Assembly (NCBI GenBank): GCA_000421065.1
Contig: ATWD01000001.1
Span: 3,216,001-3,280,000 of the forward strand
Source of the DNA: Acidobacteriaceae bacterium TAA 166
Lineage (GTDB): Bacteria; Acidobacteriota; Terriglobia; Terriglobales; Acidobacteriaceae
Direction: 5' to 3'
Length of the DNA stretch: 64,000 nt
Below, piece by piece: positions 19,245-26,227 of this stretch. Under the pieces are notes generated by a model. That model did not search any database. It was not told where the DNA came from and worked only from the letters and a program-made list of their open reading frames with translations. Within the stretch, counting starts at the first letter, position 1; every line of letters starts with the position of its first letter. A program made the position numbers and the translations under genes.

Positions 19245-21959
19245 TTATGGCTCGTTCCAGGCGCCAAGCTTCTCGTGAATGGAGCCGTCCCGGTCGAGCA
19301 GGAAGGTGGTAAGACCGAACTCGTCGGTGCGGAACAGATGCGTCCCTGTGGCTCCAACCCTGGCGATCACCTCCGGGCGTGGATGGCCGAAGCTATTGCC
19401 GGCGCCGACCGAGACGACGGCGTCCTTGGGAGCCAGCGCATCGAAGAAAGGCTGCGTCGTCGATGTGTTGCTGCCGTGATGGCCTACCTTCAGCAGCGTC
19501 ACCGGCTGAAGAGAGTGCAGGAGCATCTGCTGCTCGCTCGGGGCCTCGGCATCGCCTTCCAACAGCACCGATGCCTTTCCGTAATCCATCCGCAGCACCA
19601 GCGAATCGTTGTTCACAGGCTCGCCCGTATTAACGTACGAGGGAGCAGGAGCGAGCACATGCACCTTCGCTTCCCCCCACTCTACCTGGTCTCCGGCATG
19701 CATGTGCCGCACCGTCACGCCCAGCTCCGTAGCCTCCCGCAGCAACTCCCGATAGGCCTCCGAGTCTGGGTCGATCGACACCCACAGCTCGCGCGGCCTG
19801 AAGCTGCGCAGCACAGCAGGCATGCCACCCATGTGATCGCTGTGCGCGTGACTCAGGACCAGCACGTCGAGGCGGCGGATGCGGCGGGACCAGAGATACG
19901 GCGAGACGATCTGCTCTCCAATGTCGAAGGCGCTGGTCGCGGTCGCTGATTCTCCCGAGCTTCCAACGGGACCGCCCGCATCGACGAGCATGGCGCGACC
20001 CTGAGGGCTGATCATGAGCAGGGAATCTCCCTGGCCCACATCGATGACGGTAACCTCCAGCTGTCCCTGCGAGACGAGGGCGGGCTCCGGCCACAGCACG
20101 ACCAGGAGAACAAGCGGGAGGGCGACGGTCGCGCCCCATGCCCAAGCTCGGGATCGGCGAACCGCCCAGCAGCAGAGCGCCCACATCGCAATCGCAAACG
20201 CGGCGACCCACCACACAGGCGGCGGCACGCGAAGATCGGCGGCTGCAAGATGGCTTACGCGCGCGATGGTCCACACAATAGAGTGCAGAAGAAGCGCCGT
20301 GGCCGCGGCGAAGGGAGCCGCGATCCAAGGACCTAGGAGTGCCGCGCAGAAGGTAACGAGAGCCGCCGGCGCAAGCAGGCTGACGATGGGAACCGTCAGG
20401 ATGTTCGCGGGCAGGGCAAAGATCGTCGCGCGGTGAAAGTACACCGCCATCGGAAGCGCCATCACCATCTCGGCCACCAGTCCGATCAGCACGAGCTCAG
20501 CGATAAAGAAGAGCGTCCTAGCGGTGAGCTCCGGAAGCCGTCGTGACCTCCGTCCGAAGACGCCCTCAAGGGCATCGCCCGCCATGCGCAGCATCACACG
20601 CATCTCCGCGAGGCGAGGCGGAAGGACCGGATCGAGCCATAGATCGCGAAGCTTTCGCGTCGCGCGCGCATAAGGCAGAAACGTTCTTTCGCCGAGAGGG
20701 ACCGCGATGCCAGCGATGGCGACGAGAGCAAGAAAGGTCATCTGGAAGCTTGCTTCAAAGAGGCTCGACGGCGACCACGTCAGCTCGGCCAGCGCAGCCG
20801 CTCCCAGGGCGTTGAGCACGCTGCTCTCACGCGAGAGCAGGCGTGCGATCAGGAAGACCGTGGTCATCAATACAGCTCGCTGTACCGGAACGCCGAAGCC
20901 GGTCAGCAGGGCATAACCCGTCATCAACGCAATTGTCGTTAGCGTTGCGATCCATCGGCTCACTCGCAGTCTGCTCAGTATCCAAAAGAGAATGCCGCCC
21001 AGAAGCGCGACGTGCATGCCCGAGACCACGAAGAGATGAAACGATCCCGTGCGCTCGAACCCCAGGCGCAGAGCGTGGTCCAGACGTGTGCGATCGCCGA
21101 AGATCATCGCGTTCAGCATGCCGGCATCGTCTTCCGTCAGCCGCAGCCCCGAGGGGAGATGGCGATTGGCCGCCGATCCGATGAAACGAAGCATTCGTCC
21201 CGAGGCCCAGCCCTGCGCGACGAAGACCCTGCAATCGAGGCTCGGAGAAGAGCGTGAGACTACCTGCACCTTCGTCGAGCGAGCGCTTCCATGAACGCCG
21301 ATCCCCTGGGCGAGAAGGTAATCCGCGTACTGCCACGCCCCCGGATCGCGATAGCGCTCCGGAGTCTTCATCCTCATCGGCATCTCGACCACGTCGCCGC
21401 AATGCAGCTCGGGCAGTGGGCCTTCGCGGGAGTAGATCGTCGTCCTGACTCCTCCGCGCATCGGCACCATGCGCGAGAGATCGGCCGTCACTTCCTCGAT
21501 CTCGGCGACGGCAACATCGACCGAGACTGCGGCGGCAGGCTGCGGCTCGCGGTCGAGCCACCATGCGGGATCGTTGTCCTGATCGGCTGCTTTGGCTTCG
21601 ACCGGAAGAGGACGAACCCGCAGGACGCGTCCTCGCACAACACGGCTCAATCCATCGGCATAACGCGACAGCTCGCGTTGCGGCTGCGGAACGGGGCGGA
21701 TCTGCCAGCACCAGAGTCCGGCCATCATCCAGAGGGCCGCAACGGGGACGACAGCGATGAGGAGACTTTGGCGCAGAGCGAAGCCGGAGAGTAGAGAGAG
21801 CAGCAGAACCGCAACGATCAGGATCGCAGGAGGCTGCCAGCTTCGTGCGATCGCAGCGCCCAGCGCAAACCAGCACGCGGCAGCCAGCAGCGGAGCGCGC
21901 CGCAGCTGCAGCCGCTCGATTGTCTCCCTGTGCCAGTAGATCTCTGCGTGGCCGGCCAG
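19245..21959 (-). CDS. comEC: ComEC/Rec2 family DNA uptake channel protein
   Basis: This large inner-membrane protein forms the channel for single-stranded DNA in natural transformation. It has N-terminal membrane helices, an OB-like DUF4131 region, a central multi-helix competence domain (FHLFVVSGMHVALLGG), and a C-terminal metallo-beta-lactamase-like domain with VLVLSHAHSDHMGGMPA. The first ATG (21728) would remove about 77 residues including RAPLLAAACWFALGAA and further helices that belong to the family. The frame stays open up to 22025 with no ATG, GTG or TTG, while AAGGAG lies seven bases before CTG at 21959 and four before ATT at 21962. CTG (904 residues) is therefore my chosen start. 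It follows the methyltransferase gene by some 13 bases. Confidence 0.88.
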   Translation of the reverse strand: MAGHAEIYWHRETIERLQLRRAPLLAAACWFALGAAIARSWQPPAILIVAVLLLSLLSGFALRQSLLIAVVPVAALWMMAGLWCWQIRPVPQPQRELSRYADGLSRVVRGRVLRVRPLPVEAKAADQDNDPAWWLDREPQPAAAVSVDVAVAEIEEVTADLSRMVPMRGGVRTTIYSREGPLPELHCGDVVEMPMRMKTPERYRDPGAWQYADYLLAQGIGVHGSARSTKVQVVSRSSPSLDCRVFVAQGWASGRMLRFIGSAANRHLPSGLRLTEDDAGMLNAMIFGDRTRLDHALRLGFERTGSFHLFVVSGMHVALLGGILFWILSRLRVSRWIATLTTIALMTGYALLTGFGVPVQRAVLMTTVFLIARLLSRESSVLNALGAAALAELTWSPSSLFEASFQMTFLALVAIAGIAVPLGERTFLPYARATRKLRDLWLDPVLPPRLAEMRVMLRMAGDALEGVFGRRSRRLPELTARTLFFIAELVLIGLVAEMVMALPMAVYFHRATIFALPANILTVPIVSLLAPAALVTFCAALLGPWIAAPFAAATALLLHSIVWTIARVSHLAAADLRVPPPVWWVAAFAIAMWALCCWAVRRSRAWAWGATVALPLVLLVVLWPEPALVSQGQLEVTVIDVGQGDSLLMISPQGRAMLVDAGGPVGSSGESATATSAFDIGEQIVSPYLWSRRIRRLDVLVLSHAHSDHMGGMPAVLRSFRPRELWVSIDPDSEAYRELLREATELGVTVRHMHAGDQVEWGEAKVHVLAPAPSYVNTGEPVNNDSLVLRMDYGKASVLLEGDAEAPSEQQMLLHSLQPVTLLKVGHHGSNTSTTQPFFDALAPKDAVVSVGAGNSFGHPRPEVIARVGATGTHLFRTDEFGLTTFLLDRDGSIHEKLGAWNEP

Positions 21960-21966
21960 AATCGCG

Positions 21967-21972
21967 CTCCTT
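21967..21972 (-). promoter_or_regulatory. Ribosome binding site that points to a non-ATG comEC start
   Basis: AAGGAG on the minus strand directly follows the stop codon of the upstream methyltransferase gene. It is correctly spaced for CTG at 21959 (seven bases) or ATT at 21962 (four bases). No ATG, GTG or TTG in the comEC frame lies within reach. Confidence 0.65.
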
Positions 21973-23256
21973 TTAAAGGCCGAGGATCGCCACCGTCTCC
22001 TGATGAAAGGTCTCGGGAAACATATCTACCAGATGCAGCTGCTTCAGCCTATAGCCGGAGTCTATCATCGCGCTCAAGTCTCGACTGAGTGTCGTGGGAT
22101 CGCAGGAGACATAGACGATCTCCGGCGCCCGGATGCGGCCGAGCAGAGCGCAGGTCTCGGCTCCAACGCCCGCACGCGGAGGGTCCATCACGATCAGGTC
22201 AGGCCGTTCGCGCTCAAGCACCGCCTGACGGAGAAACTCGACCGTGGTTGCGGCGATGGCTCGCCGGCCGGCACCCCGCAGGTTTACCGCCAGGTCGCCC
22301 TTCGTGGCCTCGACGGCGACGACCTCGTCGAAGTGATTCGCGAGAACGCGAGAGAACAGTCCGACACCTGCGAAGAGATCCCAGGCAAGCAGTCCTTGCC
22401 GTCCTTCGGTTGCGAGCCGGATCAGCTCAGGCGCAAGAAAGCGGTTGACCTGAAAGAAGCTGTCGCGATTGACCCAGTACGTCTCGCCTGCGACGATGTA
22501 GCTCAATCCCGCCGCGCCCCAAGTCGCTCCGGGACGCACCCGCAGCGACTTGCGACTACGCCCCGAACTCGCCATCACCTGGACGCCGGCTCCCGCAAGT
22601 TCAGGCACGCGAAGCCGCAAGGCAGCGCACAGCTCTGCGAATCCTTTCGCAGGCTGCTCGCGCAGGAACAGCCTCGTCTGCAGCTTCTGCCCGTCGCCAT
22701 CGGTAAAGAGCTCGATCTCTTCCGCTGCGCGCGTCCACGCGGTATGTTCTTCGTCAAGCGCAAGAAAGGCCTCCGCCGCTCGCCAGAGGACAGGCGATGC
22801 GATCGGGCACATCTGGATTGCAAGGAATCCGTTCGACCCGCGCTGCAGGTACCCCACACGTAGGTGTCCGTCCACCACGGCGATGCGAAGGCGAATACGA
22901 TTTCTGTACTCCCATGGCAGAGCGGCGTGGACTTCGATCAGGGGCAGCGACGTGATCCCCGCCCTCTCCATCGTCTCCGCGAGAATCGACTGCTTGATCT
23001 CAAGCTGCGCGGCATAAGTGGCGTGCTGAAGGTGGCATCCGCCACATCTTCCAAAATGCGCGCATCGCGGCTCGATGCGGTTCGGTGAAGGCGCGTCAAT
23101 CTCTTTGAGCTCGGCTTCCGCGAAGCTTCCATGCGATGTGATCGCAGCTTCGATCGTCTCGCCGGGAAGCGTAAACGGCACAAAGACCGTCTTACCGTTC
23201 TCTGACCGGGCCAGTCCGCTGCCGCCATAGACGATCTTTTCTATCGATAGCTTCAT
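21973..23256 (-). CDS. TrmA/RlmD-family RNA (uracil-5-)-methyltransferase
   Basis: This 427-residue SAM-dependent enzyme should methylate C5 of a uridine in 23S rRNA or tRNA. The TRAM domain covers about residues 1-55 (IVYGGSGLARSENGKTVFVPF). The iron-sulfur site is CAHFGRCGGC near 66-75 plus a later Cys in QMCPIASP. The methyltransferase half shows FFQVNRFLAPEL, the SAM loop DLFAGVGLFSRVL near 297, DPPRAGVG near 360, and the catalytic Cys in YVSCDPTTLSRDL near 390. Whether the target is U1939, U747 or tRNA U54 cannot be told from sequence. It is ten bases after the preceding gene in the nadC-birA operon. Confidence 0.93.
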   Translation of the reverse strand: MKLSIEKIVYGGSGLARSENGKTVFVPFTLPGETIEAAITSHGSFAEAELKEIDAPSPNRIEPRCAHFGRCGGCHLQHATYAAQLEIKQSILAETMERAGITSLPLIEVHAALPWEYRNRIRLRIAVVDGHLRVGYLQRGSNGFLAIQMCPIASPVLWRAAEAFLALDEEHTAWTRAAEEIELFTDGDGQKLQTRLFLREQPAKGFAELCAALRLRVPELAGAGVQVMASSGRSRKSLRVRPGATWGAAGLSYIVAGETYWVNRDSFFQVNRFLAPELIRLATEGRQGLLAWDLFAGVGLFSRVLANHFDEVVAVEATKGDLAVNLRGAGRRAIAATTVEFLRQAVLERERPDLIVMDPPRAGVGAETCALLGRIRAPEIVYVSCDPTTLSRDLSAMIDSGYRLKQLHLVDMFPETFHQETVAILGL

Positions 23257-23266
23257 CGGTAATAAG

Positions 23267-23980
23267 TTACGCCAGGCTCATATAGAAGAGGCTGAGACGC
23301 GGAATGCTGCGGCTCTCGAACAGTCTCTTCTGCAAAAACTGTTGTTGCACCTGCCTGATCTGCACGGCCTGCATCTTCCCTCGATAAGGAGCAAGCTCGC
23401 GCGCAGCCTGCTCGCGCAGCGCGGTCAACTCGCTTTCAGCAGCTGCCGTCATCACCGCGGCAAAGATCTTCTCCTCAAGCACGGTCAGGGTGCGGTCCAG
23501 ATCCTCGAGCGAGCTCGCAGGCTCGAGCCGCAGCCCCGAGACCAGCGCCCGCAGCCGAACCACAGACTCCGCGATCACCGAGTCGGCAGGCGGCTGGATC
23601 GCCGCTCTCTCCAGCCTCTCCGCATTGTCCTCGAGATACTTTGCGACACGTTCGTTCTCAAAGCCACTCTCTGGCTGAGATTCCTGCGGATCCGGCGAAG
23701 CGACGGACGCCTCCATCGCCTGCTCGACTGCTGCCATCACACTCTGCGCGCACCAAGCGAGACCGTTGACCTTGCGCACACGTCCCTTTGCCTTAAGAGT
23801 CCGCGCGTCGTACTTGTCGAAGGCATCATCGATCCCCCGCAGCACTGCTTCGAGCGGAACGCCGGCCTCCCGCCAAGTCTCGATCAGGGCCCAGTCCAGC
23901 GTGGACAGCATCAGCAGCGAGCCGCGCCTCTGCTGAAAGCGCTCCTCGATCTCGGTGAAGTAGTTGAAGTAGTTCCGCAT
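23267..23980 (-). CDS. Protein of unknown function in the birA-comEC operon
   Basis: This 237-residue protein starts MRNYFNYFTEIEERFQQRRG. It appears mostly helical and is rich in Ala, Glu and Arg, with no signal peptide or membrane segment and no domain I recognise. A conserved-looking piece is TLDWALIETWREAGVPLEAVLRGID near 28-52. The start at 23980 is two bases after the birA stop; a longer reading to 24133 would overlap birA and has no support. The tight spacing implies cotranscription with birA and the methyltransferase gene. Confidence 0.82.
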   Translation of the reverse strand: MRNYFNYFTEIEERFQQRRGSLLMLSTLDWALIETWREAGVPLEAVLRGIDDAFDKYDARTLKAKGRVRKVNGLAWCAQSVMAAVEQAMEASVASPDPQESQPESGFENERVAKYLEDNAERLERAAIQPPADSVIAESVVRLRALVSGLRLEPASSLEDLDRTLTVLEEKIFAAVMTAAAESELTALREQAARELAPYRGKMQAVQIRQVQQQFLQKRLFESRSIPRLSLFYMSLA

Positions 23981-23982
23981 GG

Positions 23983-24780
23983 CTAGCGGGCCTCCCGCAC
24001 GCCGCCCGAGACGACTGTGCGCATCGTGCCATCGTCCTCGCGCACCAGCAAAAAGCCGCGAGCATCGAGTCCAGCCGTAATGCCGCTGTATCCACTGTTC
24101 TCTCCGACATGAACGCGCTTTCCGCGAATCCACGTCGAGGCCTCGGCCACGCGATCCAACAGCTTGTTCCTCCCGGCCGCGGTCAATTGACTCAGCTCCT
24201 CATCGAGGCAACGAAGCAAAGCAACCACAATCGCTTCTCGCTTCACCGGAAGCGTACTTTCGATCCGCAGAGAGGTCGCGAGCGTCGCGATCTCGTCAGG
24301 GAAGGACTGATGATTCAAATTGATTCCCACGCCGATCACGGCATAGCGAAGCATAGCCTCCCTACCCTCGTTCGCAGGAGTCATCGCGGTCTCCACCAGA
24401 ATTCCGCCGGACTTCTTGCCCTTGAGCAAAAGATCGTTGGGCCAGCGAATATCCACCTCCAGGCCCGTCGCTTGGAAGATTGCCTCTTTTGCCGCCAGCC
24501 CGGTCGCGAGCGATATCCAAAGCGACATCTCGACCGGCAGAGCAGGCGCCACCAGCGCGCTCATGTATAGGCCGTCGCCAGCGATGGAGTGCCATCCATG
24601 TCCACCTCGCCCTCGCCCCGCGGTCTGCTCGTCGGCGATCCAGACACCGGTTCGCTCTCCTGCCTGCGCAGCTTCCATCGCCAACGTGTTGGTGGAGCCC
24701 ACAGAAGCATGGTGCCTGGCATGACCGGAAAACCTGGTCCCCGCAAGACCTCGTTCGACTTCTTCCAGATCGAAGGACAT
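23983..24780 (-). CDS. birA: Biotin-[acetyl-CoA carboxylase] ligase, class I
   Basis: This 265-residue enzyme activates biotin with ATP and attaches it to the carboxyl carrier protein of acetyl-CoA carboxylase. The biotinyl-AMP site is ADEQTAGRGRGGHGWHS near 48-65, followed by DIRWPNDLLLKGKKSGGIL near 110 with the catalytic Lys, and a C-terminal SH3-like domain (GITAGLDARGFLLVREDDG). No N-terminal helix-turn-helix is present, so it should not act as the biotin repressor. It starts five bases after nadC and is followed two bases later by the unknown gene. Confidence 0.95.
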   Translation of the reverse strand: MSFDLEEVERGLAGTRFSGHARHHASVGSTNTLAMEAAQAGERTGVWIADEQTAGRGRGGHGWHSIAGDGLYMSALVAPALPVEMSLWISLATGLAAKEAIFQATGLEVDIRWPNDLLLKGKKSGGILVETAMTPANEGREAMLRYAVIGVGINLNHQSFPDEIATLATSLRIESTLPVKREAIVVALLRCLDEELSQLTAAGRNKLLDRVAEASTWIRGKRVHVGENSGYSGITAGLDARGFLLVREDDGTMRTVVSGGVREAR

Positions 24781-24785
24781 CGCGG

Positions 24786-25670
24786 CTAATACACATCCGC
24801 CGTGATGCGCATGCTCAGGTCGGCGGCGATGGCCGAGTGCGTCAGAGCGCCCACCGAGACGAAGTCCACTCCCGCCAGCGCATACTGCCGCACAGTCTTC
24901 AGGTTCATGTTTCCGGACGATTCGATCGTCGTCTCCGGAAGCGCCTCGCGAATGCGTCTCACCGCCTTCTTCGTCTGCGCGGGTGTCATGTTGTCCAGCA
25001 GAATCGAGGGAGCCCCGCCCGCGATCGCCTGCGCGAGCTCAGTCTCGCTGCGTACCTCCACCTGCACCACCTGCCCCGCCTTATGGCCCTTCAGAGCCTT
25101 CTCGAGCGCCACAGGCAGACCGCCGCCCAGCGAGATATGGTTGTTCTTGATCAGAATGCCGTCCTGCAGGTCGAGTCTGTGATTTACGCCTCCGCCGCAG
25201 CTGACCGCATACTTATCCAGAATACGTAACCCCGGAATCGTCTTGCGCGTATCGAGTACTTTGGTCTTCGTCTTCGCAACAGCGTTGACGAACTCCCGCG
25301 TCAGCGTCGCGATGCCGCACATCCTCTGCAGCAGGTTCAAAATCACCCTCTCGGTCGAGAGCAGCGCCGCCGCGTTATGCCGTATCACCGCCAGCGGCTG
25401 CCCCTTGCGCACCGAGACGCCGTCGAAGATCTCCAAATGGCTCACCACCTCGAACCGGCCCATCGGCGTCGAGCTCATCTTCGAGAAGATATCGAGGATT
25501 ACCGGAATACATCCTAGGCCCGAGACAATGCAGGCCTGTTTGGCGAGAATGGTTCCCGTGGCGCGAAGCTTGGGATCGACGGTCAGCGCCGTCGTAACAT
25601 CATGGCCGGCCTTATCTTCCGCCAGTGCTGTTTCAAGAATGGTTCTGATCCGCTTACTCTTCCAGTCCAT
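24786..25670 (-). CDS. nadC: Nicotinate-nucleotide pyrophosphorylase (carboxylating)
   Basis: This 294-residue enzyme converts quinolinate and PRPP to nicotinate mononucleotide in de novo NAD synthesis. The N-terminal domain has EDKAGHDVTTALTV near 18. The barrel carries LLNLLQRMCGIAT near 111, the substrate-binding DTRKTIPGLRILDKYAV near 140, NNHISLGGG, QVEVRSETEL and SSGNMN near 253. It is the first gene of a minus-strand run with birA five bases downstream. nadA and nadB are not in the window. Confidence 0.96.
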   Translation of the reverse strand: MDWKSKRIRTILETALAEDKAGHDVTTALTVDPKLRATGTILAKQACIVSGLGCIPVILDIFSKMSSTPMGRFEVVSHLEIFDGVSVRKGQPLAVIRHNAAALLSTERVILNLLQRMCGIATLTREFVNAVAKTKTKVLDTRKTIPGLRILDKYAVSCGGGVNHRLDLQDGILIKNNHISLGGGLPVALEKALKGHKAGQVVQVEVRSETELAQAIAGGAPSILLDNMTPAQTKKAVRRIREALPETTIESSGNMNLKTVRQYALAGVDFVSVGALTHSAIAADLSMRITADVY

Positions 25671-25711
25671 GCTGTAATCCTAAACCTCATCCCTGCATCT
25701 CACAGAATAGG

Positions 25712-26119
25712 ATGATGCCGCTCTCGACCCAGTTTGCCTATCTCTTCCTGCTGGCCTTGCCCATCGCCTCCATCGCATGGACCGTCACCCATGAGGAGGT
25801 CTTTCGCGAGCCGAGAGAGTGGTGCAAGGGAAAGAGCCAGAACTGCCACTCGCTGGTCCCGCGAAAATTTTTCTACCTCTTTACCTGCGAGTACTGCTTC
25901 AGTCATTACGTGGCCGCGTTCTTCCTTCTCATCACTCAGTTTCAGATGCTCTATTCGGGATGGCGCGGCTATTTGATCGCATGGTTTGCTCTGGTTTGGG
26001 TGGCGAACATCTACATGAGCTTCTTCAACCGTCTGCGTCTCGACATCAAGCACGAGAACGTCGCCATCGCGGTCGAGCAGACCAGGGTCGAGGGCGACTC
26101 CCCGATTCACAAACCCTAG
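25712..26119 (+). CDS. Small membrane protein with Cys pairs
   Basis: This 135-residue protein has about three membrane helices (residues 8-25, 62-82 and 87-105). Between them is a Cys-bearing stretch: CKGKSQNC near 38-45 and FTCEYCFSHYVAAFF near 57-71. The CEYC motif next to a helix resembles DUF1360-type membrane proteins, but the match is weak and I assign no function. AGGA overlaps the first ATG, so the second ATG at 25715 may be used. It is divergent from nadC and converges on valS. Confidence 0.72.
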   Translation: MMPLSTQFAYLFLLALPIASIAWTVTHEEVFREPREWCKGKSQNCHSLVPRKFFYLFTCEYCFSHYVAAFFLLITQFQMLYSGWRGYLIAWFALVWVANIYMSFFNRLRLDIKHENVAIAVEQTRVEGDSPIHKP

Positions 26120-26140
26120 GCGGTACCGAATGGAAGACAA

Positions 26141-26177
26141 GGCGCTGCCGCGCAGTGGGCCCGGCTGGCAGGCCAGC
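26141..26177 (-). repeat. Family A palindromic repeat, short copy A2
   Basis: Read on the minus strand, GGCCTGCCAGCC is followed by GGGCCCACTGCGC and GGCAGCGCC: both ends of the repeat with the centre absent. It lies between two convergent genes, 20 bases after the membrane-protein stop. Confidence 0.7.
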
Positions 26178-26227
26178 GTCTTTCCTCATCCAAATCGCCG
26201 ATTTGGATAAATCGATACAGTCCAGCC

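Noticed and set aside
23981..24133. N-terminal extension of the unknown gene after birA
   Set aside because: It lies entirely within birA in another frame; the ATG two bases after the birA stop is the natural start.
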